Assembly (NCBI RefSeq): GCF_001953975.1
Contig: NZ_MBEJ01000007.1
Coordinates: 123,735-187,734, forward strand
DNA: 64,000 bases
Reading direction: 5' to 3'
Origin: Mycobacterium sp. NS-7484
GTDB taxonomy: Bacteria; Actinomycetota; Actinomycetes; Mycobacteriales; Mycobacteriaceae
In this document: in pieces, positions 1-7,456 of the stretch
Layout: every line of letters begins with the position of its first letter
Position numbering within the stretch: position 1 is the stretch's first letter
Notes under the pieces: model-generated
Told to the model about the DNA's origin: nothing
The model's input: the letters and a program-made list of their open reading frames with translations, nothing else
Database searches by the model: none
Made by a program: the position numbers and the translations under genes

Positions 1-734
1 CCCTGGGGGAGACCGTCGGTGAGCTCGGCAAGGAAGCGCCGACTACGCACAACCCACTGCAGTGGCTCAACGACAAGTTCTATGCCTACATCGAGGATCG
101 CAGACGCGCCCCGCGTGAGGACGTGTTGACCGGGTTGGCGCAAGCCAAATACGAGGACGGTTCGACACCCGACATCGAAGACGTGATGAACCTGTCGACG
201 TTCCTGTTCGCCGCGGGGACGGAGACGACGACGAAGCTGGTGAGCTCGGCAGTGCGGTTCATCGGCGACAACCCCGGATTCGAAGATCTGCTGCGTGCCG
301 ACCGCAGCAAGATCCCGGCGTTCCTCGAGGAGACCCTGCGCCTGGAGAGTCCGGTCAAGAGCCACTTCCGAATGGCCAGCCGGACGACAAGCATCGGTGA
401 CGTCGAGGTGCCGGCGGGAACGACGGTCATGGTGCTGCCCGGTGCGTGTAACCGCGATGAACGAAAGTTCCCGGACCCCCACACATTCCAGACCGATCGG
501 GCCAATGTGCGCGAGCAGATCGCCTTCATTCGCGGCGTCCACTCGTGCCCGGGAGCGCCCCTGGCCCGGGCCGAGGGGCGCATCTCGCTGAACCGAATTC
601 TCGACCGGATGAGCGGCATCACAATTTCCACCGAGCATCACGGGCCGGTGAACGACCGGCAATACGCCTACGAGCCCACGTTCATCATGCGCGGGCTCGC
701 CGAACTGCACATCACCTTCACTCCGCTCGGCTGA
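1..734 (+). CDS. Cytochrome P450 (3' part, start outside window)
   Basis: C-terminal part of a bacterial class I P450 monooxygenase; the frame is open from base 3 and ends in TGA, so about 243 residues are visible. The I-helix motif AGTETTT, the K-helix EETLRL (ExxR) and the heme loop FIRGVHSCPGAPLAR with the thiolate Cys are all present. It is a close paralogue of the P450 at 22701-23996: the two share the sequence around the heme loop and the ending YEPTFI-RGL-LHITF almost residue for residue. An SDR starts 24 bp downstream, the usual pairing of hydroxylation followed by alcohol oxidation. The substrate is not known; the wider locus suggests a hydrophobic alicyclic compound. Confidence 0.93.
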   Translation, partial: LGETVGELGKEAPTTHNPLQWLNDKFYAYIEDRRRAPREDVLTGLAQAKYEDGSTPDIEDVMNLSTFLFAAGTETTTKLVSSAVRFIGDNPGFEDLLRADRSKIPAFLEETLRLESPVKSHFRMASRTTSIGDVEVPAGTTVMVLPGACNRDERKFPDPHTFQTDRANVREQIAFIRGVHSCPGAPLARAEGRISLNRILDRMSGITISTEHHGPVNDRQYAYEPTFIMRGLAELHITFTPLG

Positions 735-757
735 GCCGCAACACCAAGGAGCACACT

Positions 758-1633
758 ATGTCCGGAAAGCTCGACGGCAAGGTCGCTTTCATCACCGGGG
801 CGGCCCGCGGGCAGGGCCGCGCGCACGCGGTCGCCATGGCCAAGGAGGGCGCCGACATCATCGCGGTCGACATCTGCCGCGACATCCCCACCAACCCCTA
901 CCCGCTGGCCACACCCGAAGATCTGGCCGAGACCGAACGCAAGGTCAAGGAACTCGGCCGTCGTGTCGTCGCGCGGGTGGCCGACGTCCGCGAACGCCAT
1001 GAGCTGCGTGAGGCCATCGAGGCCGGGATCGCTGACCTCGGCAAGGTCGACATTGTGGTCGCCAACGCGGGCATCCTGCCGATGGCGATGGGCAACCCCG
1101 ACCCGATGGGTTTCGTCGACGCCTCCGATGTCGACCTGCTGGGGGTGATGAACACCGTCGCGGTGGCGATTCCGCACCTGCCCGACGGTGCCTCGATCAT
1201 CGTCACCGGATCCACGGCCGGCATGATCCGCGGCACCACCACGAGCCCCGACATGGGCCCGGGAGGGGCGGGATACGGCTGGAGCAAGCGGATCGTGATG
1301 GAGTACGTCGACGAGATGTGTCTTCACCTGGCGCCGAGGATGATTCGCGTCAACGCGATCCATCCGACCAACTGCAACACCCACCTGCTGCAGAACGAGG
1401 GCATGTACGGGGTGTTCCGCCCCGATCTCAAGGCCGCAGGCAAGACGGCCACCCGCGAAGACGCCGAGCCCCTGTTCAATCTGTTCCAGGCCATGCCGAT
1501 TCCCTACATCGAACCGGAGGACATGGCCCACCTCGGGGTGTTCCTGGCCAGCGACGACAGCAGGTATATCACCGGCCAGCACATCCGCGTCGATGCGGGC
1601 TCACTACTCAAGTGGCCCAACGGTCCTCAGTAG
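758..1633 (+). CDS. Mycofactocin-type SDR oxidoreductase
   Basis: NAD-dependent short-chain dehydrogenase of 291 aa. The glycine-rich GAARGQGRAHA near residue 16, the DI-AVDIC acidic strand end and the YGWSK active site place it in the carveol-dehydrogenase-like family often called mycofactocin-coupled SDRs, whose nicotinamide cofactor is thought to stay bound and be re-oxidised by mycofactocin. The C-terminal HPTNCNT and VDAGSLLKW blocks are shared with the paralogue at 5574-6449, which has exactly the same length. The ATG is preceded by AAGGAG. It probably oxidises the alcohol made by the upstream P450. The coupling to mycofactocin is a family inference; no mft genes are in the window. Confidence 0.88.
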   Translation: MSGKLDGKVAFITGAARGQGRAHAVAMAKEGADIIAVDICRDIPTNPYPLATPEDLAETERKVKELGRRVVARVADVRERHELREAIEAGIADLGKVDIVVANAGILPMAMGNPDPMGFVDASDVDLLGVMNTVAVAIPHLPDGASIIVTGSTAGMIRGTTTSPDMGPGGAGYGWSKRIVMEYVDEMCLHLAPRMIRVNAIHPTNCNTHLLQNEGMYGVFRPDLKAAGKTATREDAEPLFNLFQAMPIPYIEPEDMAHLGVFLASDDSRYITGQHIRVDAGSLLKWPNGPQ

Positions 1634-1636
1634 ACC

Positions 1637-2272
1637 TCAGCCAGGCCGGTGCAGGAAGCCGTGGAGCAGTGCCTGCACGAGTTCGTCGACGATCGCCTCC
1701 CGCGACGGGGGACGATCGTCGAAAAACGTCGACCGCAACGCCACCATGCCGACGATCAGCGCCACTGCGGAATGGGCCCGCAGGTCGGGCTGCGTCGATC
1801 GAAATCCGCGCAATTGCATGCCCTCCGTGCTGATTTGGCCGAGCAACCCGAGCGCCCGTCTGATGTCGGCGATGCCGGTATTCTCGGCCTCTTCGTCGCT
1901 GAGCCCGTCCGACGCGACGAGGGTCAACAGCAGCCCTTTGTGTTGCAGGAGCACATCGTAGAGTCGTCCGGCGAACTGCCGGGTCAGTTCTTCCTCGTCG
2001 GTCTCTTCGGGTACCACGGTCTGCCAGGTCTTACCGAAGTCGTCGACGAAGTCGGTGAAGGGCAGCACCATGGCTTCCCGGAACAGTCCGGCCTTGGAGC
2101 CGAAGTGACGAAACAACAGGTATTCACTGACATCGGCAGCTTGGGCGATCTCACGGGTGGTGATGCTGCGATAACCGTGGCGGGAGAACAGCTCACGCGC
2201 CGCGTCGAGCAACAGCCTGCGGGCCTCACCACGGGGGCGGCGCGTGCTCGCCTCCGAACGTCCCTGCGGCAT
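1637..2272 (-). CDS. TetR family transcriptional regulator
   Basis: 211-aa one-component repressor. The N-terminal helix-turn-helix is clear (ITTREIAQAADVSEYLLFRHF, about residues 37-57) and is followed by an all-helical ligand domain without recognisable family signature. It is convergent with the SDR (3 bp between the stops) and divergent from a small membrane gene and an AveC-like gene. The intergenic space carries a near-perfect palindrome (2343-2360) that is the obvious operator, so the likely job is control of itself and the divergent pair. The effector is not predictable from sequence. Confidence 0.88.
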   Translation of the reverse strand: MPQGRSEASTRRPRGEARRLLLDAARELFSRHGYRSITTREIAQAADVSEYLLFRHFGSKAGLFREAMVLPFTDFVDDFGKTWQTVVPEETDEEELTRQFAGRLYDVLLQHKGLLLTLVASDGLSDEEAENTGIADIRRALGLLGQISTEGMQLRGFRSTQPDLRAHSAVALIVGMVALRSTFFDDRPPSREAIVDELVQALLHGFLHRPG

Positions 2273-2342
2273 CGCCGATCTCCTGACTCTCCACGCCCGG
2301 CTGATTCGACTTTCAGCCTAGGTGACCTTGACCAACGACTTG

Positions 2343-2360
2343 TAATAGTGTCCACTATTA
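2343..2360. promoter_or_regulatory. Palindromic operator, probably for the adjacent TetR
   Basis: TAATAGTG-TC-CACTATTA: two perfect 8-bp arms around a 2-bp centre, in the gap between the TetR gene and the divergent gene at 2395. Size and position are typical of a TetR dimer site. The assignment to this TetR is an inference from proximity. Confidence 0.72.
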
Positions 2361-2394
2361 AAAGTCTCGAACTTCATGTCCCCGGGAGGTGACA

Positions 2395-2532
2395 GTGGGC
2401 GCAATCATCATGTTGGGCACCCTGTTCGGCTTGATCGTCCTGATCGTCGGACTGGTGCTGTACTTCGATCCGGAGGCGCGTCGCACACCGCCGGCGTCGC
2501 AGCCCGCGGCGGGTTCGGAGGCCGAGGCGTGA
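2395..2532 (+). CDS. Small single-pass membrane protein (45 aa)
   Basis: GTG start with a strong ribosome site (GGGAGGTG) a few bases upstream. The product is MGAIIMLGTLFGLIVLIVGL followed by a short Pro/Ala-rich hydrophilic tail, so it is one transmembrane helix with a small exposed end. Its stop overlaps the GTG of the next gene (GTGA), which indicates translational coupling with the AveC-like membrane protein. No function can be assigned; a small accessory subunit of the AveC-like protein is possible. It lies directly behind the palindrome at 2343-2360. Confidence 0.65.
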   Translation: MGAIIMLGTLFGLIVLIVGLVLYFDPEARRTPPASQPAAGSEAEA

Positions 2533-3308
2533 ACGTTCAGTTCCTGATCAACGCCGGTGTGGCGTTCGCACATATCAGCGGTCTGGGGTTCCTGGCCGTC
2601 GGCATCTACCTGAGTGTCCGGCGCGGGCGGCTGCATCCGCTGCTGCTGCTGTGCATCTCGGCGCTGTCGTTCTCCTGGATCGAAGCGCCCTATGACTGGG
2701 CGGTGTACGCCCAGTTCCCGCCCGAACTGCCCCGGATGCCGTCGTGGTGGCCGCTGAATATGACCTGGGGCGGGCTGCCCTCGGCGGTACCAGTGGGCTA
2801 CATGGGTTACTTCGTCCTGCCGGCGATCATCGGTGCCGCACTGGGGCGCCGGGTCAGTGCCAGGTGGAACTGGCGGCGCCCCCAGGTCCTGCTGATGGTG
2901 GGGTTCGGGGTCGGCTTCCTGTGGGCCTTGTTCTTCAACGCGATCATCGGTGCGCGGCTCGGCCTGTTCTATTACGGTTACGTGATCGAAGGACTGGCCC
3001 TGTCAGAAGGAACCCGACATCAATATCCGATTTACGACTCCGTTGCGATGGGTGTCCAGATGATGGTGTTCACCTATCTGTTGGGCCGCACGGATTCCCA
3101 GGGACGCAACGTGATCGAGATGTGGGCCGACAAGGTGTCGGCGACCCGGCTGAAATCCGGATTGCTCTCGGTGCTGGCCGTGGTGGTGGTCGGCCACGCG
3201 GTGTACGCGTCGGTCTTCGCCCCGCACCTGGTCACCAAGCTGGGCGGGTGGGTGACCGTCGGACCGACCGAGCAGTTGTTCCCCGGCGTGCCGAACCAAC
3301 CTCGGTAA
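2529..3308 (+). CDS. AveC-like (spirocyclase family) polytopic membrane protein
   Basis: 259-aa integral membrane protein with about six hydrophobic segments. The GTG start overlaps the stop of the 45-aa upstream gene; the longer open frame from 2376 is not needed. The W-P-x-N-M-T-W-G pattern (around residue 75) and the conserved charged/aromatic loops are the kind seen in mycobacterial proteins annotated as spirocyclase AveC family; AveC of Streptomyces avermitilis acts in avermectin spiroketal formation. In mycobacteria these proteins usually sit in lipid or steroid-like catabolic loci and their activity has not been shown, to my knowledge. The family call is by overall resemblance, so moderate certainty only. 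Confidence 0.6.
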   Translation: MNVQFLINAGVAFAHISGLGFLAVGIYLSVRRGRLHPLLLLCISALSFSWIEAPYDWAVYAQFPPELPRMPSWWPLNMTWGGLPSAVPVGYMGYFVLPAIIGAALGRRVSARWNWRRPQVLLMVGFGVGFLWALFFNAIIGARLGLFYYGYVIEGLALSEGTRHQYPIYDSVAMGVQMMVFTYLLGRTDSQGRNVIEMWADKVSATRLKSGLLSVLAVVVVGHAVYASVFAPHLVTKLGGWVTVGPTEQLFPGVPNQPR

Positions 3309-3489
3309 TGGGGCCGTCTGTCACGCGCGGCGAGTGTCAGACGTGCTGACGGCCGTCGCGGCGTGCCACCCAATGTCACACCAGAGTGACGCTCAGACCC
3401 AGAGCCCACTCCAGCGTGACATTGGACGGAGCACTCGAGCGCGACAGCGGAAGGCGAGAAAATCGAACCGATCGGTCGAACGCGTCGGC
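3309..3489. repeat. Convergent intergenic region with nested inverted repeats
   Basis: The gap between the AveC-like gene (+) and the hemophore-related gene (-) holds three related inverted repeats: GTCAG-N5-CTGAC (3336-3350), GTCAC-N6-GTGAC (3375-3390), and the arms CAATGTCAC (3371-3379) and GTGACATTG (3416-3424). As both genes end here, they most likely fold as terminators; overlapping protein sites are an alternative. Confidence 0.4.
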
Positions 3490-3828
3490 TCAGTAGTTGT
3501 TGCAGCTGTTGGCGATCATGTTGATCGGTCCGAAGTACTGCTGAGCCGCCGGGCTGGCCTGCAACTGGGTCACGGTCTGCTGGCGCTCGGCCGGGCCGGA
3601 CGCCAGGAAGTTACGCAGCGCGCCCTGGGCGAACGGCGAGGTGTTGAACTGCTGGGCCAGGTCCGGGCGCTGCGCGTTGAGCGCCGCCATCACCTGGTCG
3701 TAGGTACAGGTCGTGTTGACGACGGCGCTGAAGTCGGGTTGAGCCGAGGCCACGCCGGTCGACAACGGGAAAGCCAGGGCCAGCGCGGCGAGCGCGCCGA
3801 CGACATACTTCCGAGACGATGTGATCAT
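3490..3828 (-). CDS. Secreted hemophore-related (MHB-type) protein
   Basis: 112-aa exported protein. Residues 1-29 form a signal peptide ending in GVASA|QP. The mature part begins with a conserved NTTCTYDQVMAALNAQRP, has the SPFAQ-LRNFLAS block and ends in SCNNY, so two cysteines probably form one disulfide. This layout is that of the mycobacterial haemophore/haem-binding family (the relatives of Rv0203), many of which are only distant and have no proven haem binding. The ATG is the last Met before the signal peptide. It is downstream of, and on the same strand as, the P450 operon, separated by about 125 bp. Confidence 0.82.
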   Translation of the reverse strand: MITSSRKYVVGALAALALAFPLSTGVASAQPDFSAVVNTTCTYDQVMAALNAQRPDLAQQFNTSPFAQGALRNFLASGPAERQQTVTQLQASPAAQQYFGPINMIANSCNNY

Positions 3829-3952
3829 GTGTGAAAACCCCCAGGTTGGTCGCCTCAAATGGCGACGCCTTGCACGATTGCCGGACCCGACCTCATTCGA
3901 GGTTAACAGGCGGCAGTCGCGCAAGGCGTCCTCGCAAAAACCGTGAGCCGCA

Positions 3953-5314
3953 TCAGTCGATGACGGCGGCCTCCTTGCGCTCGGTGATCGGGCGGGCGAG
4001 CTCCTGCTCATTACAGATACGCTGCAACTTCTCCAGGGTCTCATCCAGACCCGGGCCGAGCGGCTTGCTCGGGGTGAAGGTGGCCGGCAGGTTGCGCATG
4101 CCCTGGATGACGCCGATGGTGTCGTAGTGCACGGTGCCCTCGGGATCGCACACATAGTCGGGCATCCGGTCCAGCACCGCGGTGAGCATCGACTTGAACA
4201 CCGTGCGGGCCACGTTGGAGCCCACGCACCGGTGCACACCGATGCCGAAGCTGAAGTGCCGGTTGCCTTTTCGGTCGAGAATGATCTCGTTGGGCTTCTC
4301 GAACACCGAGGGGTCACGGTTGGCCATCGCCCACGACAGCCACAGCCGCTCGTATTGCTTGAACTGCTGCCCTTCGACCTCGACGTCGTCGGAGAACGTG
4401 CGTCCGTCCCCGGGAGCTGGGGTGAAGAAACGCAGGAACTCCTCGGTGGCCGGGTCGAGCAGCGTGGCGCGCTCGTTGCTCAACCGGGTGCGCTCATCCG
4501 GGTGCTGGCCCAGCCACTCCAGGGCATGAGCGGTCAGCGCGGTAGTGGTGTCGAACCCGCCGCCGATCACCAGACCGAGGTTGCCCAGGATCTCCATATC
4601 GGGCGCCGGTTCCCCGTCGATTCGCAGCTGCAGCATCGCGTTGACCAGACCGGGCCGCGGGTTCTCCCGGATCTCCATCATGTTGTTGATGATGTCGATG
4701 CCCATCTCGCGGTGCTGCTCGTTGATCTTCTCGCGATCGGGGGAGTGTTCCGGGGTGTAGACCGAGGCGTGGGTGGGCTCGCTGTAGACGTTCCACTTCT
4801 TGAGCTCGATGCCCATCATCGCCAAGGTGAATACCGCGGGGACGACGTTGGCCAGGTGCTCGACGAAGTCGATGCGGCCCGACTCGATGTGCTCATCGAG
4901 TGCGGCGCGGGTGATCTCGTCGACGAACGGCACCCAGCGCTTGATCGCGGCCGGGGACAGATACGGGTTCAGCGCCCCTCGGTAGGCACTGTGCTCGGGC
5001 TCGTCCATCTCCAGGATGCCGCCACGGACGACGGTGGCCCGGCTGGCTTTCGGGATCGTGATGCCCTGGTAGGGCGTCTCACCGCTGATGTCGTGGTGGT
5101 TGGACACCACGGGGCAGCGGGCCAACTCGAACACGTGCTTGCTGTCGGCGGCCACCCAGTGACCGTCGTAGGTGTCAGTCCAGGCCATCGGGCAGCGGGA
5201 CTGCATCTCCTCGGTGATCTTCTCGAACTGCAGCCGGTATTCCGGTGTGTGCCGGTCGAAGTGGTAGTTGTTCTTCTTGCGGTCGTCGTCAGTCGTGACA
5301 TCCTGGATGCTCAC
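3953..5314 (-). CDS. Cytochrome P450
   Basis: Full-length class I P450, 453 aa from a GTG preceded by GGGAG. It shows the I-helix GGGFDTTT, the K-helix EEFLRF and the heme loop FSFGIGVHRCVGSNVAR with the proximal Cys. It is clearly a different family from the other two P450s in the window. It is the last gene of a minus-strand unit that begins at 7193: SDR, mycofactocin-type SDR, 3Fe-4S ferredoxin, P450. The ferredoxin immediately upstream is the natural electron donor. The unit is preceded by ATTCTC-type operator sequences, so it is probably co-regulated with the Mce and CoA-ester genes further on. Confidence 0.95.
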   Translation of the reverse strand: MSIQDVTTDDDRKKNNYHFDRHTPEYRLQFEKITEEMQSRCPMAWTDTYDGHWVAADSKHVFELARCPVVSNHHDISGETPYQGITIPKASRATVVRGGILEMDEPEHSAYRGALNPYLSPAAIKRWVPFVDEITRAALDEHIESGRIDFVEHLANVVPAVFTLAMMGIELKKWNVYSEPTHASVYTPEHSPDREKINEQHREMGIDIINNMMEIRENPRPGLVNAMLQLRIDGEPAPDMEILGNLGLVIGGGFDTTTALTAHALEWLGQHPDERTRLSNERATLLDPATEEFLRFFTPAPGDGRTFSDDVEVEGQQFKQYERLWLSWAMANRDPSVFEKPNEIILDRKGNRHFSFGIGVHRCVGSNVARTVFKSMLTAVLDRMPDYVCDPEGTVHYDTIGVIQGMRNLPATFTPSKPLGPGLDETLEKLQRICNEQELARPITERKEAAVID

Positions 5315-5344
5315 GGCGTTGTCTCCCTTGGTAATCGGTCGGTG

Positions 5345-5539
5345 TCAATCTTCGATGACAATGGCCTGCTCGGGGCACGAGTGCGCGGCCTCGCGGACCG
5401 CGTCCTCCTGATCGGCGGGCACCACCTCGGACACCGGTGACGCGTGACCGTCGACGTCGTCGAGCACGAACGAGTCCGGCGCGATCATCGAGCACAGCGT
5501 GTGGCCCTGGCACCGGCTGCCATCGACCGAAACCTTCAC
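5345..5539 (-). CDS. [3Fe-4S]-type ferredoxin
   Basis: 64-aa ferredoxin. The GTG start follows AAAGGAG, and the upstream extension of the frame would run into the SDR gene. The cluster motif is C-QGH-TLC near residues 11-17, with His in the place of the second cysteine, and a distal CPEQA near residue 55; that pattern defines the single-cluster 3Fe-4S ferredoxins that feed electrons to mycobacterial P450s. It lies 30 bp before the P450 at 3953-5314, with which it surely works. The ferredoxin reductase is not in the window. Confidence 0.93.
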   Translation of the reverse strand: MKVSVDGSRCQGHTLCSMIAPDSFVLDDVDGHASPVSEVVPADQEDAVREAAHSCPEQAIVIED

Positions 5540-5573
5540 TACGCCAACTCCTTTCAGTTCAATTGATCCGGCA

Positions 5574-6449
5574 TCACACGTGGTAGTCGTACCACTTGAG
5601 GTAGCCGCCGGCATCGACACGCAGCTGCATCCCGGTGACGTACCGGGCCTCGTCGGAGGCCAGCCACAGCACCGCGTTGCTGATGTCCTCGGGTTCGATG
5701 AAGTTGACCTTCATCGCCTGTTGGACCCCGAACACCGGCTCTGCGTCGGCGCGGGTGGGGTTCTCCAGATCCGGCCGGAACGAGCGGTACATCGGCTCGC
5801 TCTGCAGCATGTTGGTGTTGCAGTTGGTGGGGTGGATGACGTTGGCCCGGATGCCGCGCACCGCCAGCTCGGTGGCCAGGGCGTGGACGTACTCGGAGAT
5901 CAGACGCTTGGAGATCATGTAGCCCATGCCGCCCGGATCGGCGCCCGGGTTGGGCTTGCTGTGGGCGTCCATCAGTGCCGCGGCCGACGCGGTGGCGATG
6001 ATCGAGGCGCCCTCGGTGAGGTGGGGCAGCGCCACCTGGATGGCGTTGATGGTGCCGACGAAGTTGGTGTTGATGCCGTCGGTCCAGGCCTGCATGGCGG
6101 GCTGGCCCTTCATCGCGGCGATGCCGGCCTGGGCCACGACGATGTCGAGCTTGCCGAATTCGGCGAGACCGGCGTCCAGCGCGGCCCGCAGTTCGGCCTC
6201 GTTGCGAACGTCGGCCTGGGCGGTGACGATGCGCCGGCCGGTCTTCTCGACGTAGTTCTTGGTCTCTTCGAGGTCTTCTGCCGTCGCCATCGTGTAGCCG
6301 ACGGTGTTGTAGTTCTTACAGATGTCGACCGCGATGATGTCGGCGCCCTCTTCGGCCAACCGGATCGCGTGACTGCGGCCCTGACCCCGACCGGCACCGG
6401 TGATGAATGCGACTTTCCCGGCAACCCTGCCTTCTACGCTGCTTCCCAC
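5574..6449 (-). CDS. Mycofactocin-type SDR oxidoreductase
   Basis: 291-aa SDR with GAGRGQGRSHA (about residues 18-28), the AVDIC strand, the insertion typical of the mycofactocin-coupled subfamily, YMISK as catalytic Tyr/Lys and the HPTNCNTNML block. It is the same length as, and clearly paralogous to, the SDR at 758-1633. It sits between a classical SDR (43 bp upstream) and the ferredoxin/P450 pair, so it likely oxidises a hydroxyl introduced by that P450. The start is a GTG; a start a few codons inside cannot be excluded. Confidence 0.88.
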   Translation of the reverse strand: MGSSVEGRVAGKVAFITGAGRGQGRSHAIRLAEEGADIIAVDICKNYNTVGYTMATAEDLEETKNYVEKTGRRIVTAQADVRNEAELRAALDAGLAEFGKLDIVVAQAGIAAMKGQPAMQAWTDGINTNFVGTINAIQVALPHLTEGASIIATASAAALMDAHSKPNPGADPGGMGYMISKRLISEYVHALATELAVRGIRANVIHPTNCNTNMLQSEPMYRSFRPDLENPTRADAEPVFGVQQAMKVNFIEPEDISNAVLWLASDEARYVTGMQLRVDAGGYLKWYDYHV

Positions 6450-6491
6450 AATTGTCCTTTCGCTGATGGATGTGTCGTGCGCAGGTGCGCG

Positions 6492-7193
6492 TCAGGTGTT
6501 ACGGCCGCCGTTGACGCCGAGGATCTGACCGGTGATGTAGCCGGCCTCCTCGGAGATGAAGAAGGCGCAGGCCGCGGCGATGTCTTCCGGCTTACCCATG
6601 CGGCGCACCGGGGTCTGCTCGATCTGCTTGTCGGTGTCGCCGAGGAAGCCCTTGCCCTCGGCCTTGCGCAACATGGGGGTGTCGATGAAACCCGGTGGTA
6701 CGGCGTTGACCGTGATGCCGCTGGGGCCGAGCTCCAACGCCAGGCTCTTGGTCAGACCGTTCACCGCGGACTTGGCCGCGACGTACGGCGCCATGAAGGG
6801 CTGGCCCGAATGCGTGCTCGACGACGAGATGTTGACGATGCGACCCCAGCCCGCCTCAAGCATGTCGGGCAGTACCGCCTGCACACAGTGGAAGACGCCG
6901 TTGAGGTTGACGTCGATGATCTGCTGCCACTTCTCGAATGAGATGTCGCTGAAGCGCTTGAAGCAGTCCAGGCCGGCGGCGTTGACCAACACCGAGATGG
7001 GGCCGAGCTGCGCACGAACAGCGTCGAGTGCGGTGTCGACGGCGGCGCGATCCGTCACATCGGCGACATGGGAGAACTCGTCGTCGGTGGCCTGTAGATC
7101 GAGCGTCGCTACATGGAGACCGTCAGCGCGCAATCGGGCCGCGATGGCCGCCCCGATGCCTGAACTTCCTCCGGTGACAACGGCATTCTTCAT
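6492..7193 (-). CDS. Classical SDR (FabG-like 3-oxoacyl/hydroxyacyl reductase)
   Basis: 233-aa SDR. GGSSGIGAA binds the nucleotide, NAAG precedes the second strand, and the catalytic Ser and YVAAK are in the ISSSS...YVAAK arrangement. C-terminal FISEEAGYITGQILGVNGG is standard for the FabG group. Probably interconverts a hydroxyl and keto group on a CoA ester or alcohol of the pathway. First gene of the minus-strand operon; upstream lie ATTCTC-type half-sites at 7226-7244 and 7260-7274. Confidence 0.85.
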   Translation of the reverse strand: MKNAVVTGGSSGIGAAIAARLRADGLHVATLDLQATDDEFSHVADVTDRAAVDTALDAVRAQLGPISVLVNAAGLDCFKRFSDISFEKWQQIIDVNLNGVFHCVQAVLPDMLEAGWGRIVNISSSSTHSGQPFMAPYVAAKSAVNGLTKSLALELGPSGITVNAVPPGFIDTPMLRKAEGKGFLGDTDKQIEQTPVRRMGKPEDIAAACAFFISEEAGYITGQILGVNGGRNT

Positions 7194-7225
7194 GACAGTT
7201 CTCCGGTCGCCGGGCGGTGCCGGAC

Positions 7226-7244
7226 TTTCTCATCGCTCAAGAAT
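7226..7244. promoter_or_regulatory. Degenerate ATTCTC-N7-GAGAAT operator upstream of the SDR-P450 operon
   Basis: TTTCTC-ATCGCTC-AAGAAT, two mismatches from the consensus found at 22632, 26500 and 27807, 33 bp before the ATG of the SDR at 7193. A further inverted pair GAGAAC-CGT-ACTCTC follows at 7260-7274. Confidence 0.45.
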
Positions 7245-7259
7245 CATCCTTCCGATTAT

Positions 7260-7274
7260 GAGAACCGTACTCTC
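7260..7274. promoter_or_regulatory. Inverted half-sites GAGAAC-N3-ACTCTC
   Basis: Same half-site as the regional operator but in the opposite order with a 3-bp spacer, as at 29453-29467 (GAGAAT-ATG-ATTCTC). Lies between divergent SDR and aldehyde dehydrogenase genes. Confidence 0.4.
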
Positions 7275-7379
7275 GGAGAGGTGCAGACCGCAAGATCCGG
7301 GCGCAACGTGCACACCTGCGGCTCAGGCTCCTGATCTGCACCGAACGGGGCATGACTAGCCAATCTATCTTTCACTTGA

Positions 7380-7420
7380 GTTCTCATCGAGCGAATGTAT
7401 GATTCGCCGGTGATGAGAAT
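7380..7420. promoter_or_regulatory. Double ATTCTC-N7-GAGAAT operator upstream of aldehyde dehydrogenase
   Basis: The better copy is ATTCGC-CGGTGAT-GAGAAT at 7402-7420 (one mismatch). A weaker copy, GTTCTC-N7-GAATGT at 7380-7398, sits exactly 22 bp upstream, two helical turns, so two dimers could bind the same face. The dehydrogenase ATG at 7457 follows after 36 bp. Confidence 0.55.
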
Positions 7421-7456
7421 GCAGTTTCCATCACAGTAGGGAATCGTCTGAGGAGG

